The notes beneath the pieces were generated by a model. That model saw only the letters and a list, made by a program, of their open reading frames with translations. It was not told the DNA's origin and made no database searches. The translations under genes were made by a program, and so were the position numbers. A stretch of DNA of 64,000 nt. Origin: Paenibacillus spiritus. GTDB taxonomy: Bacteria > Bacillota > Bacilli > Paenibacillales > Paenibacillaceae. Of this stretch, positions 19,561 through 27,980 are shown in pieces. The DNA is taken from NCBI RefSeq assembly GCF_008710135.1, contig NZ_VYKK01000017.1, forward strand, positions 1 through 64,000, read 5' to 3'. Numbering within the stretch: the first letter of the stretch is position 1; each line of letters begins with the position of its first letter.

Positions 19561-20517
19561 ATGTACAAAACCATTGTAATCGGAACCGGACCCGCCGGGC
19601 TGACCGCTGCGATCTATCTGGCGCGGGCCAACCTGAATCCGCTCGTAATCGAAGGGCTGCAGCCCGGCGGTCAGCTGACGACGACGACGGAAGTCGAGAA
19701 CTTCCCCGGATTCCCGGAAGGTATTCTGGGACCTGACCTTATGGGCAATATGCGCAAGCAGGCGGAGCGCTTCGGCGCCGAGTTCAAGAACGGATGGGTG
19801 GAATCGGTCGATCTCTCGCAGCGTCCGTTCAAGCTGACTGTCAGCGGTATGGGCACCCTGGAGGCGGAGACGGTTATCATCTCCACAGGCGCCTCGGCGC
19901 GTTACCTCGGCATTCCGGGCGAGCAGGAGAACGTGGGACGCGGCGTCAGCACCTGCGCCACCTGTGACGGATTCTTCTTCCGCGGCAAAAAAATCGTCGT
20001 CGTCGGCGGCGGCGACTCCGCCATGGAGGAAGCCAGCTTCCTGACCCGCTTCGCTTCGGAAGTCACGGTCGTTCACCGCCGCGGCGAGCTGCGGGCCTCG
20101 AAGATCATGCAGGACCGCGCGAAGGAGAACCCGAAGGTCTCCTGGGCGCTGAACCGTACGCCGCTTGCGGTGGCGACGGACGAGCAGGGCGCCGTCAAGG
20201 GACTGAGCGTCCGCAACAACGAGACCGGCGAGGAAGAGCTGGTGGAAGCCAGCGGCGTGTTCGTGGCCATCGGCCATACGCCGAATACCGGCTTCCTCGG
20301 CGGGCAGATTACGACCGACGGGAACGGCTACATTGCGGTTCGTCCGGGCACGACGGAGACCAATATCCCCGGCGTGTTCGCCTGCGGCGACGTGCAGGAT
20401 ACCCGGTACCGCCAAGCCATTTCGGCAGCCGGAACTGGCTGTATGGCGGCGATGGACGCCGAGAAGTTCCTGGAGGGCACGATGGTGCACGACTGGAGCG
20501 AATCGCTGGATAAATAA
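19561..20517 (+). CDS. trxB: Thioredoxin reductase
   Basis: 318 residues, the usual bacterial TrxB length. FAD motif VIGTGPAGLTAA at residues 6-17, redox pair CATC followed by DG (about 133-136), NADPH motif GGGDSAMEEA, and C-terminal FAD contact GVFACGDVQD. The start is ATG 19561 (MYKTIVIGTG) behind GAGGAGG; an upstream in-frame ATG at 19504 adds 19 unrelated residues. Next to the TPR gene as in Bacillus. Confidence 0.97.
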   Translation: MYKTIVIGTGPAGLTAAIYLARANLNPLVIEGLQPGGQLTTTTEVENFPGFPEGILGPDLMGNMRKQAERFGAEFKNGWVESVDLSQRPFKLTVSGMGTLEAETVIISTGASARYLGIPGEQENVGRGVSTCATCDGFFFRGKKIVVVGGGDSAMEEASFLTRFASEVTVVHRRGELRASKIMQDRAKENPKVSWALNRTPLAVATDEQGAVKGLSVRNNETGEEELVEASGVFVAIGHTPNTGFLGGQITTDGNGYIAVRPGTTETNIPGVFACGDVQDTRYRQAISAAGTGCMAAMDAEKFLEGTMVHDWSESLDK

Positions 20518-20557
20518 TCCCGAAGCGCACTGCGCTTGGGTTTCGTAACAAAAGGGA

Positions 20558-20588
20558 GGCCGTCCGTTTAGGGCGGTCTTCTTTTTTG
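20558..20588 (+). terminator. Terminator after trxB
   Basis: The stem GGCCGTCC/GGGCGGTC (with G-U pairs), loop GTTTA, is followed by TTCTTTTTT. Confidence 0.8.
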
Positions 20589-20655
20589 TCGCAGGAATGC
20601 CCCAACTGCTGTGCGTTCCGTCACACGTGCGGAACCGGTCCCGGTGATACCATGA

Positions 20656-20670
20656 TGATAATGATTATCA
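20656..20670. promoter_or_regulatory. Perfect 7-1-7 Fur box
   Basis: TGATAATGATTATCA equals the Bacillus Fur 7-1-7 consensus TGATAATNATTATCA at all positions. It lies 42 bp upstream of the DUF1858 gene. PerR (TTATAATNATTATAA) fits less well. Iron control of the two downstream genes is therefore inferred. Confidence 0.75.
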
Positions 20671-20712
20671 CTTAAATTTGAAGTAAAGGTAACGGAAAAG
20701 GAGCGCTTCCTT

Positions 20713-20940
20713 ATGGATAAAGTGCTTAACCCTGATGAAACGGTCTTCGACCTCGTCAGCCGCCATCCTGAAGCGATGGAGATTATGACGGAACTGGGCT
20801 TCCGCGATATTGCCAAGCCGGGCATGCTTCAGACCGCAGGCCGGTTCATGACGCTGGCCAAGGGCATGAAGATGAAGAAGATGGAGCCGGAGACGGTCTA
20901 TGCGGCTTTTCGCAGCCGCGGATTTCAGATTGCCGAGTAG
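20713..20940 (+). CDS. DUF1858 domain protein
   Basis: 75 residues, cytoplasmic. The sequence VLNPDETVFDLVSRHPEAMEIM and the ending VYAAFRSRGF fit DUF1858, a small helical domain often found beside or fused to hemerythrin and DUF438 proteins. Function unknown; a redox or NO-related role is guessed from that association. It is the first gene of a two-gene unit with 20971, behind a Fur box. Confidence 0.82.
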   Translation: MDKVLNPDETVFDLVSRHPEAMEIMTELGFRDIAKPGMLQTAGRFMTLAKGMKMKKMEPETVYAAFRSRGFQIAE

Positions 20941-20970
20941 AAGACGACCTATATATTAGGAGGAACGAAG

Positions 20971-22296
20971 ATGAGCGAATTGATCAACAACCGGGAGATT
21001 GCAGCGCCGGAGCAGACCCGCCGTCAGGAAATGCTGAAAGAGATCATCAAGGAGCTGCACGCCGGCAAGAGCGTGGAGGAAGTGAAGGCCCGCTTCGAGG
21101 AAGCGGTCGGAGATGTATCCGTATCGGAGATTTCCGCAATGGAGAACGCGCTGATGATAGAGGAAGGCATTCCGGTTGCAGAAGTCCAGCGGCTCTGCTC
21201 GGTGCACACGGCGATTTTCAAGGGATCGATTCAGGACATCCACCGTTCGAATGCGCCCGAAGAGCAGGAAGGCCATCCGGTCCACACATTCAAGGAGGAG
21301 AACCGGGAGGTCGAGCGCGTCGTTAATTTTCGCCTGAGACTGCATGTGGACAAATTCACAAGGGAAGACAGCCAGGAGACGATCTACAAGCTGCTGGAAG
21401 ACCTCAGCCTGCTGATGGATCTCGATAAGCACTACAGCCGCAAGGAGAATCTGCTGTTCCCGTATTTGGAGAAATACGGCATCTACGGGCCGACCAAGGT
21501 CATGTGGGGCGTGGACGATGCGATCCGGGCGGTCATCAAGGAAGCCAAGGCGCTGCTTGCGCCTTACGATTCAGCCAACAAGCCGGCGGTACTCGATGCG
21601 CTGGAGATCGTGATCCGCGAAGTGAACGAAATGATCTTCAAGGAAGAGAACATCCTGCTGCCGATGGCCCTGGAGAAGCTGACCGAAGACGAATGGGTCA
21701 AAATCGCCCGCGAGAGCGACGAAATCGGCTTCTGCCTCACCTCGCCGCAGCGGGAATGGGTTCCTGAACGCGCCCCGGAGCCGGGCGCGGTTAACCCGGC
21801 AGCCGCCGGAGGCGCCGCCATGTCCGGTGCGGAGGGTTCCGCCGGAGCGGAAGCCGGCGAAGCCGCAGACGCTGCCGGACAGACGCCGCAGGGCTATGTC
21901 CGTTTTGCCACCGGCATCCTGTCGGTCGAGCAGCTGGAGCTGGTGCTCAACCACCTGCCGGTGGATCTGACGTTTATCGACGAGAACGATGTCGTCCGGT
22001 ATTTCTCCCACGGTAAGGAGCGGATCTTCGCCCGCACGAAGGCAGTCATCGGCCGCACCGTCCAGAACTGCCATCCGCCGCAGAGCGTGCACGTCGTCGA
22101 GAAGCTGCTGGAGGACTTCAAGTCCGGCCGCAAGGATGCCGAGGATTTCTGGATTCAATTCAAGGATAAAATGGTGTATATCCGCTACTTCGCCGTCCGC
22201 GACGAAGCGGGCGCTTACCGGGGAACGCTGGAGTTCACGCAGAACATCGCGCCGATCCGGGCGCTCGAAGGCCAGAAACGGATTCTGGCCGATTAG
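20971..22296 (+). CDS. DUF438-hemerythrin-PAS protein
   Basis: 441 residues in three parts. DUF438 covers about 20-90 (RQEMLKEIIKELHAGKSVEE). A hemerythrin-like HHE bundle covers about 95-235, with metal-ligand candidates in HPVHTFKEEN, DKHYSRKENLLFPYLE and KEENILLPMALEKL. After an Ala/Gly/Glu linker (about 265-305) comes a PAS domain (about 315-435; LPVDLTFIDENDVVRYFSHGKERIF). Such proteins bind a di-iron centre and may sense O2 or NO. RBS TTAGGAGGA. The Fur box upstream fits an iron-containing protein. Confidence 0.88.
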   Translation: MSELINNREIAAPEQTRRQEMLKEIIKELHAGKSVEEVKARFEEAVGDVSVSEISAMENALMIEEGIPVAEVQRLCSVHTAIFKGSIQDIHRSNAPEEQEGHPVHTFKEENREVERVVNFRLRLHVDKFTREDSQETIYKLLEDLSLLMDLDKHYSRKENLLFPYLEKYGIYGPTKVMWGVDDAIRAVIKEAKALLAPYDSANKPAVLDALEIVIREVNEMIFKEENILLPMALEKLTEDEWVKIARESDEIGFCLTSPQREWVPERAPEPGAVNPAAAGGAAMSGAEGSAGAEAGEAADAAGQTPQGYVRFATGILSVEQLELVLNHLPVDLTFIDENDVVRYFSHGKERIFARTKAVIGRTVQNCHPPQSVHVVEKLLEDFKSGRKDAEDFWIQFKDKMVYIRYFAVRDEAGAYRGTLEFTQNIAPIRALEGQKRILAD

Positions 22297-22304
22297 CCTG
22301 ATTC

Positions 22305-22347
22305 AACCGTCCGTCTGCCGCTAGGGCAGCGGGCGGTTTTGCTTTTT
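22305..22347 (+). terminator. Terminator after the hemerythrin gene
   Basis: The long stem AACCGTCCGTCTGCC/GGGCAGCGGGCGGTT with a GCTA loop ends in TTTTGCTTTTT. Confidence 0.85.
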
Positions 22348-22440
22348 CTACATGGCTCACCGTCTGACCCGCGCTTCTAATGATGAATAAGGTCTCTGAT
22401 TGCAGTTTTTTTGAAAGGGAGCCGGGTGTGCCGTGAATCC

Positions 22441-22469
22441 TTGACCGCAGGAACACCTTCCATTATAGT
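22441..22469 (+). promoter_or_regulatory. Sigma-A promoter of glk
   Basis: TTGACC (22441-22446), a 17-bp spacer and TATAGT (22464-22469). The start point near 22476 excludes the upstream in-frame codons of the glk reading frame and supports ATG 22516. Confidence 0.75.
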
Positions 22470-22515
22470 GAGTAACGTAATGCCAATACGAGAAGAGAAA
22501 AAGGTGGCTTGTAAC

Positions 22516-23466
22516 ATGTCGGAAAACATCTACGTAGGCGTGGATTTGGGCGGGACCGCCATTAAAGTGGGAATCTGCAATGCCGAAGGGCAGCTGTTGC
22601 ACACTTTTGAGGGTCCGACCGGAACCCAGGACGGCGTTGAGACCGTCATCGACAATATCGAGAAATACGTTCGCCAGATTGTTGAGGATTCCCCCTACAC
22701 CTGGGATCAGCTGGCCGGCGTAGGCGCCGGCGTGGCGGGATTCACCAATATTAAGGAAGGCATTATTATTCTGGCGCCGAACATCGGCTTCCGGGATGTG
22801 CCGATCCGCGCCATATTGGAGAACCGACTGAACAAGCCCGTACGCATAGACAACGACGCCAACGTGGCGGCTCTCGGCGAAGCCTGGAGCGGCGCGGGCC
22901 GCGGCATCGACAACTGCGTCTGCTATACGCTCGGAACGGGCGTGGGCGGCGGCATTATTATCAACGGGAAGATCTATCAGGGCTACGCCGGTCTGGCCGG
23001 CGAGCTGGGCCATATCTCCGTTGTTCCGGACCTGGAAGCGATTCAATGCGGCTGCGGCAAAATGGGCTGCCTCGAAACGGTATCCTCGGCTACAGGCATC
23101 ATTCGCATGGCCACTGACGCCGTGGCCCGCGGCGACCGGACGACGCTGTCGCTCGTCGAGCAGATCACGGCCAAGGACGTCTTCGACGCGGCCAAGGCTG
23201 GCGACGAAGTCGCTCTGCGCATCGTCGGACGCGCCGCCTTCTATCTCGGCAAGTCGATGGCCGCCTTCGCCGCTGTGCTGAATCCGGAAGTCTTCATTAT
23301 CGGAGGCGGGGTATCCAAAGCCGGCGACATTCTGTTCGACGAAGTGCGCCGCGTGTTCGCCCAGCTCACTCCCGCTCCGCTGCAGACCGGCGTGTCCATC
23401 ATTCCGGCCCAGCTCGGCAACGACGCCGGCATCGTCGGTGCGGCCGGACTGCTGCTGCGTTCTTAA
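22516..23466 (+). CDS. glk: Glucokinase, ROK family
   Basis: 316 residues. It phosphorylates free glucose in the cytoplasm. ROK features: N-terminal phosphate loop YVGVDLGGTAIKVG (about 6-19), the sugar-binding GELGHISV, and the zinc motif CGCGKMGCLE (about 176-185). ATG 22516 follows AAGGTGG by 8 bases and is downstream of a good promoter. It precedes rapZ-yvcK-whiA and may be cotranscribed with them, since no terminator lies between. Confidence 0.95.
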   Translation: MSENIYVGVDLGGTAIKVGICNAEGQLLHTFEGPTGTQDGVETVIDNIEKYVRQIVEDSPYTWDQLAGVGAGVAGFTNIKEGIIILAPNIGFRDVPIRAILENRLNKPVRIDNDANVAALGEAWSGAGRGIDNCVCYTLGTGVGGGIIINGKIYQGYAGLAGELGHISVVPDLEAIQCGCGKMGCLETVSSATGIIRMATDAVARGDRTTLSLVEQITAKDVFDAAKAGDEVALRIVGRAAFYLGKSMAAFAAVLNPEVFIIGGGVSKAGDILFDEVRRVFAQLTPAPLQTGVSIIPAQLGNDAGIVGAAGLLLRS

Positions 23467-23509
23467 CATCGGGTCCACGTTCATACCTTAATCTAGGAGG
23501 GGAAGCTTG

Positions 23510-24412
23510 ATGACCGAACAGGATATCGTTCCCGCAGCCGCCGGAGCCACCCTCATTATCATTACGGGAATGTCCGGGGCGGGCAAGACGATTGCCGTCC
23601 AGAGTCTGGAGGATCTTGGCTTCTTCTGCGTCGACAATCTGCCCCCCGTGCTGATCCCGAAATTTGCGGAGCTGATTGAGCAGTCCAAAGGCAAGATCGC
23701 CAAGGTAGCGCTCGTCATCGACCTGCGCGGACGGGAGTTTTTTACGGCGTTGTCGGAATCGCTGGCCTTCATGAAGGACCAGTTCACCATCAGCTGCGAG
23801 ATTCTGTTCCTGGACGCAACGGACTCTGTACTGGTACAGCGTTACAAGGAGAGCCGCCGCCATCATCCGCTGGCTCCCAAGGGCATGCCGCTGGACGGCA
23901 TCCGGCTGGAGCGCAAAATGCTGGAGGAACTGAAGAACTCCGCCACCCAGGTGATTGATACCAGCAATATGAAGCCGGCGCAGCTGAAGGAGAAGATTGT
24001 CTCCCGTTTCTCCCATGTCGGCAAAAGCACGCTGTCCGTCAACATTACGTCGTTCGGCTTCAAATACGGAATCCCGATCGACGCCGATCTTATCTTCGAC
24101 GTCCGTTTTCTGCCTAATCCGCATTATGTCGATCAACTGCGTCCTCATACCGGCCAGAACAGCGATGTATATGACTATGTAATGAAATGGCCTGAAACGC
24201 AGGCGTTCCTGACCAAACTGCTTGATATGCTTCATTTCCTGATTCCCCAGTACCACAAGGAAGGCAAGGCCCAGGTCATTATCGGCATCGGCTGTACCGG
24301 CGGGAAGCATCGTTCGGTCGCCATCTCCGAGTATCTGGGCAAAATGCTGGGAGTCAGCGAGACGGAATCCGTATCGGTCAGCCACCGGGACGCCGAGCGC
24401 GACCGCCACTAA
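23510..24412 (+). CDS. rapZ: RNase adapter RapZ/YvcJ
   Basis: 300 residues. Walker A GMSGAGKT (about 20-27), Walker B-like ALVIDLRG, and the C-terminal domain with [15 protein letters not shown]. In Gram-negatives RapZ guides RNase E to glmZ; the Bacillus homologue YvcJ binds GTP and its role is less clear. ATG 23510 is preceded by AGGAGG at 9 bases; TTG 23507 is the alternative. Conserved cluster rapZ-yvcK-whiA-crh follows. Confidence 0.95.
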   Translation: MTEQDIVPAAAGATLIIITGMSGAGKTIAVQSLEDLGFFCVDNLPPVLIPKFAELIEQSKGKIAKVALVIDLRGREFFTALSESLAFMKDQFTISCEILFLDATDSVLVQRYKESRRHHPLAPKGMPLDGIRLERKMLEELKNSATQVIDTSNMKPAQLKEKIVSRFSHVGKSTLSVNITSFGFKYGIPIDADLIFDVRFLPNPHYVDQLRPHTGQNSDVYDYVMKWPETQAFLTKLLDMLHFLIPQYHKEGKAQVIIGIGCTGGKHRSVAISEYLGKMLGVSETESVSVSHRDAERDRH

Positions 24413-24429
24413 CGAGGGAAGGGATCGCA

Positions 24430-25425
24430 ATGGCTGAACCAGCAAGGCACCGGCCGCGCATCGTCGTTATGGGCGGGGGAACCGGTCTGTCCGTGATGCT
24501 GCGGGGACTCAAAGAGAAGCCGCTCGATATCACGGCCATCGTTACCGTGGCCGACGACGGCGGGAGCTCGGGCATTCTGCGCAGCGAGCTGCAGATGCCG
24601 CCGCCCGGCGACATCCGCAATGTGCTGACGGCAATGGCGGACGTAGAACCGCTGATGGAAGACATTATGAAATACCGGTTCAGCAGCGGAGAAGGGCTGG
24701 CCGGGCACAGCCTCGGCAATCTCATCCTGGCCGCGCTGACCGACATCTCCGGCGACTTTGTGACCGCGGTGCGGGAGCTGAGCCGGGTGTTTGCCGTTCG
24801 CGGCCGGGTGCTGCCGGCCGCCGGAGAAGCCGTCGTGCTGCACGCCTTGATGGAGGACGGCACCCTGGTCAGCGGCGAATCGAAGATTCCCGAGGCCGGC
24901 AAGAAGATCAAGCGCGTTTTTCTGGAGCCGGCCGATGTGGAACCGCTGCCGGAGGCGCTTGAAGCGATTGCCCAGGCGGACGCCATTCTGCTGGGGCCGG
25001 GAAGTCTGTACACCAGCATCCTGCCGAATCTGCTCGTGCCGAAGCTGGCGGAGGCGGTCGTATCCTCGGAGGCCATCAAGATCTTTGTCTGCAACGTGAT
25101 GACCCAGCCCGGCGAGACCGATAATTATACGGTCAGCGATCATCTGCAGGCGGTCTATGACCATATCGGCCTGCATCTGTTCGATTATGTGATCGTCAAC
25201 AACGGCGAGATTCCGGCGCCTGTCCAGGACAAATATGCCGAGAAGGGCGCGAAGCCGGTCGAATTGGACTCGGAAGCGCTGCTGGATAACCGGTATCAGC
25301 TGATTGCCGACCGGCTTGTGCTGTTCCGCACTTATCTTCGGCATGATACGGAGCGGCTGAGCCATCATATCTACCAGCTGGTAGAGGAATGGATGAGCCG
25401 GCGAAGCGAGCGGCCGGTCGTCTGA
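24430..25425 (+). CDS. yvcK: Gluconeogenesis factor YvcK/GlmR
   Basis: 331 residues of the CofD/UPF0052 fold. The UDP-sugar-binding N-terminus VMGGGTGLSVMLRGLK (about 15-30) and DDGGSSGILR (about 44-53) are typical, with GPGSLYTSILPNLLV in the middle. GlmR stimulates GlmS and routes carbon into cell-wall precursors during growth on gluconeogenic substrates. It starts 18 bp after rapZ. Confidence 0.95.
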   Translation: MAEPARHRPRIVVMGGGTGLSVMLRGLKEKPLDITAIVTVADDGGSSGILRSELQMPPPGDIRNVLTAMADVEPLMEDIMKYRFSSGEGLAGHSLGNLILAALTDISGDFVTAVRELSRVFAVRGRVLPAAGEAVVLHALMEDGTLVSGESKIPEAGKKIKRVFLEPADVEPLPEALEAIAQADAILLGPGSLYTSILPNLLVPKLAEAVVSSEAIKIFVCNVMTQPGETDNYTVSDHLQAVYDHIGLHLFDYVIVNNGEIPAPVQDKYAEKGAKPVELDSEALLDNRYQLIADRLVLFRTYLRHDTERLSHHIYQLVEEWMSRRSERPVV

Positions 25426-25482
25426 CACCGGCCACTAGCGGCGCGTACCGCGCCATTTTGATGGGAAGAAGAGGTGAGGACC

Positions 25483-26415
25483 TTGTCTTTTGCGGCGTTG
25501 ACCAAAAAAGAGCTGACGATGATCGAGAGCCCGCCTTGCTGCGAAAAAGCCGAAATGTCGGCCCTGATCCGGATGAACGGCTCGGTGCAGCTCTCGAACA
25601 AGCGAATCGTTCTCGATATCTCGACGGAGAATGCCGCGATTGCAAGGCGGATTTATTCTTTGCTGAAGAAGCATTACCAGGTTCATACCGAACTTCTGGT
25701 TCGCAAGAAGATGCGGCTGAAGAAGAACAACGTCTATATCGTCCGCATTCCCGCCCGGGTCGAGGAGATTCTGAACGACCTGAAGATTGTCTCGGAGGGT
25801 TTTGTCTTTACCGACGGGATTGACCCGTCGATGGTACGCAAGAACTGCTGCAAGCGCGCTTATCTGCGCGGCGCCTTCATGGCGGGCGGCTCGGTCAATA
25901 ATCCGGAGGGCTCTTCGTATCATCTGGAGATCGCTTCCATGTATGAAGAGCACTGCAAGGCGCTCGTTGAGCTGGCCGGTGAATTCCATTTGAACGCCCG
26001 CTGCATCGAGCGGAAGAAGGGCTTCATTCTTTATATCAAGGAAGGCGAGAAGATCATCGAGTTCCTGAATCTGATCGGCGCGCACCAGGCCCTGTTCAAG
26101 TTCGAGGATGTGCGGATCATGCGCGACATGCGCAACTCCGTCAACCGGATCGTCAACTGCGAGACCGCGAATCTCAACAAGACCATCAGCGCAGCCGTCC
26201 GCCAGATCGAGAACATCAAGTTCCTTGAGAAGGAGATGGGCCTTGAGAATCTGCCCGACAAGCTGCGGGAGGTGGCCGAGATCCGGCTGGCCCATCCCGA
26301 CATCAACCTTAAGGAAGTTGGCGAGATGCTGAAGGGGAACGTCAGCAAGTCCGGCGTGAACCACCGGCTGCGGAAGATCGACGAGCTGGCGGAGAAACTG
26401 CGGGGCGGCGGCTGA
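25483..26415 (+). CDS. whiA: DNA-binding protein WhiA
   Basis: 310 residues. N-terminal degenerate LAGLIDADG homing-endonuclease-like domain ([18 protein letters not shown] about 124-141) and C-terminal helix-turn-helix ([21 protein letters not shown]). In Bacillus it influences cell division and chromosome segregation. I start at TTG 25483 ([12 protein letters not shown]), which aligns with known WhiA N-termini and has GAGGTG 6 bases away; GTG 25474 is possible. Part of rapZ-yvcK-whiA-crh. Confidence 0.94.
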   Translation: MSFAALTKKELTMIESPPCCEKAEMSALIRMNGSVQLSNKRIVLDISTENAAIARRIYSLLKKHYQVHTELLVRKKMRLKKNNVYIVRIPARVEEILNDLKIVSEGFVFTDGIDPSMVRKNCCKRAYLRGAFMAGGSVNNPEGSSYHLEIASMYEEHCKALVELAGEFHLNARCIERKKGFILYIKEGEKIIEFLNLIGAHQALFKFEDVRIMRDMRNSVNRIVNCETANLNKTISAAVRQIENIKFLEKEMGLENLPDKLREVAEIRLAHPDINLKEVGEMLKGNVSKSGVNHRLRKIDELAEKLRGGG

Positions 26416-26479
26416 GCCGCCCGGTAAGCGATTTCCGAAAACGCCAACTTTTTTTCTAGTTCGCTTTTGCGGTTTCGGA

Positions 26480-26493
26480 TATAATGTTATAAT
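26480..26493 (+). promoter_or_regulatory. Possible promoter of the HPr-like gene
   Basis: Two overlapping perfect -10 hexamers TATAAT at 26480 and 26488 stand 55-68 bp upstream of the HPr-like gene. No good -35 hexamer is seen, so the call is weak. Confidence 0.35.
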
Positions 26494-26547
26494 GTGAGAA
26501 AATTAAATGCGTATTTGGGCAGATCTTAATTAGGGGGTAAGCGTTTC

Positions 26548-26817
26548 ATGACAAAGCACCCGGTAGTTGTACGGTTGAAGACGGGTCTCCATGCTCGGCC
26601 CGCGGCATTGTTCGTGCAGGAGGCCAACAAGTTCTCTTCGGAAATCTTCGTTGAGAAAGAGGATAAAAAAGTAAACGCCAAGAGCATCATGGGGATCATG
26701 AGTTTGGCGATCAGCTCCGGTACGGAGATTCATATCAGCGCGGAAGGCGCCGATGCCGATCAGGCTGTGGCGGCTCTTATCGGCCTTGTCAGCAAGGAAG
26801 AGCTCGAGAACCAGTAA
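26548..26817 (+). CDS. crh: HPr-like phosphocarrier at the crh locus, with His15
   Basis: 89 residues. The regulatory site NAKSIMG places Ser46 for HPr kinase. The active-site loop is TGLHARPAA with His15, as in HPr. The rest (VVRLKTGLHARPAALFVQ, SIMGIMSLA) is closer to Bacillus Crh, which has Gln15 and cannot take phosphate from enzyme I. Position after whiA is the crh locus. It could thus serve both as PTS carrier and as CcpA corepressor. It could also simply be ptsH, but no ptsI follows; a terminator comes at once. Confidence 0.85.
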   Translation: MTKHPVVVRLKTGLHARPAALFVQEANKFSSEIFVEKEDKKVNAKSIMGIMSLAISSGTEIHISAEGADADQAVAALIGLVSKEELENQ

Positions 26818-26848
26818 GCCTTCAGCTTCCATCCCTATTAAGGCAGAG

Positions 26849-26884
26849 AACGGACGCCGGACCCAACCGGCGTCCGTTTATTTG
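26849..26884 (+). terminator. Terminator after the HPr-like gene
   Basis: The perfect stem AACGGACGCCGG/CCGGCGTCCGTT with loop ACCCAA is followed by TATTTG. Confidence 0.85.
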
Positions 26885-26979
26885 TGCCGGGAGAAATCCT
26901 GAATTCCGCTGCAACCTTTGTTCGCAGCTTCCGTCAAAGAAGGTACGGAAACGTACTCATTTTGAAGGAGGAACAACGC

Positions 26980-27735
26980 ATGAGAAACTGGATCAAATCG
27001 GCGGGAGCCGTTGTCCTGGCAGGCAGTCTGTTGTTTGGAGGAATGGCATTGAGCGGAGCAGGGCAGGAGCCGAAGAAGGCGTTTGCGGCCGAGGAATCCA
27101 CCAAGAATACCGTCAGCGTCGTGGGTAAAGGCGAGCTGTCGATGAAGCCTGACATCGTCTACCTGAACATTGGAGCCGACTCTTCGGCCGCCACGGCCCA
27201 GGAAGCGCAGAAGGCCAATGCCGCCAAGATGTCGAAGGTGACGACACTGCTGAAGAACACGTGGGGCATCAGCGACAAGGATCTCCAGACCGCCGAGTTC
27301 TACGTCCAGCCGAATTACACTTACAGCGAGAAGGGGGGCCAGCAGGTGAAGGGCTACAACGCTCACCATGTCGTGCAGGTAGCCTATCGCGACCTGGATA
27401 AGGTGGGCGCTCTGCTGGACGCCGTATCGGGGGCCGGAGCGAATAATATCGGCAGCGCCCGCTTTGCGGTCGAAGATACATCGGCCTTTGAAGCCCAGGT
27501 GATCGAGAAGGCAATGGCCAACGCCGATGTCAAAGCCGGCGCCATCGCCAAAGCGGCCAAACGCGGGCTCGGACCGGTGCTGTCCGTCAGCCAGAGCGTG
27601 AGTACCGATACGCCGGTCATGTATGAGCAGGCCAAAATGATGGCGGCTTCCACGGCCGCAGACGCCGACACGACGATTTCGACCGGCGAAGTGAAGGTGA
27701 CCACCCAGCTCAGCGTGGTCTACCAGCTTAATTAG
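26980..27735 (+). CDS. Secreted SIMPL-domain protein
   Basis: 251 residues. Signal peptide with hydrophobic core AGAVVLAGSLLFGGMALSGA and a likely cut near AFA-AEE (about residue 39). The rest is one SIMPL (DUF541) domain beginning VSVVGKGELSMKPDIVYLNIG. Family members are periplasmic or extracellular with no firm enzymatic role; one human homologue binds IRAK kinase and bacterial ones are linked to oxidative stress. ATG 26980 is behind AAGGAGG; the in-frame upstream codons are untranslated. Confidence 0.87.
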   Translation: MRNWIKSAGAVVLAGSLLFGGMALSGAGQEPKKAFAAEESTKNTVSVVGKGELSMKPDIVYLNIGADSSAATAQEAQKANAAKMSKVTTLLKNTWGISDKDLQTAEFYVQPNYTYSEKGGQQVKGYNAHHVVQVAYRDLDKVGALLDAVSGAGANNIGSARFAVEDTSAFEAQVIEKAMANADVKAGAIAKAAKRGLGPVLSVSQSVSTDTPVMYEQAKMMAASTAADADTTISTGEVKVTTQLSVVYQLN

Positions 27736-27772
27736 GACCGCCCTTAGCGGCCGTCCCGAGGGGTGCGACAGT

Positions 27773-27804
27773 CCGTCGCCGCAATGCGGCGGCGGTTTTT
27801 TTTT
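27773..27804 (+). terminator. Terminator after the SIMPL gene
   Basis: The stem CCGTCGCCGC/GCGGCGGCGG with loop AAT and nine T. Confidence 0.92.
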
Positions 27805-27980
27805 ATCGCTATCGAATAAAATTTGAAATATCGTTTAAGAAAATGTCATAGACGCGGGCCGGAACGGCGCCAAAGCTTACCAAATTGTAAAGGCTGCTGT
27901 AACCCCCTGCGCGTACAGCCCCTTTTATAATAGTAGAAGCGGATTGTTAGAATTCATAACCCGAAAGGACGACGACAGCG

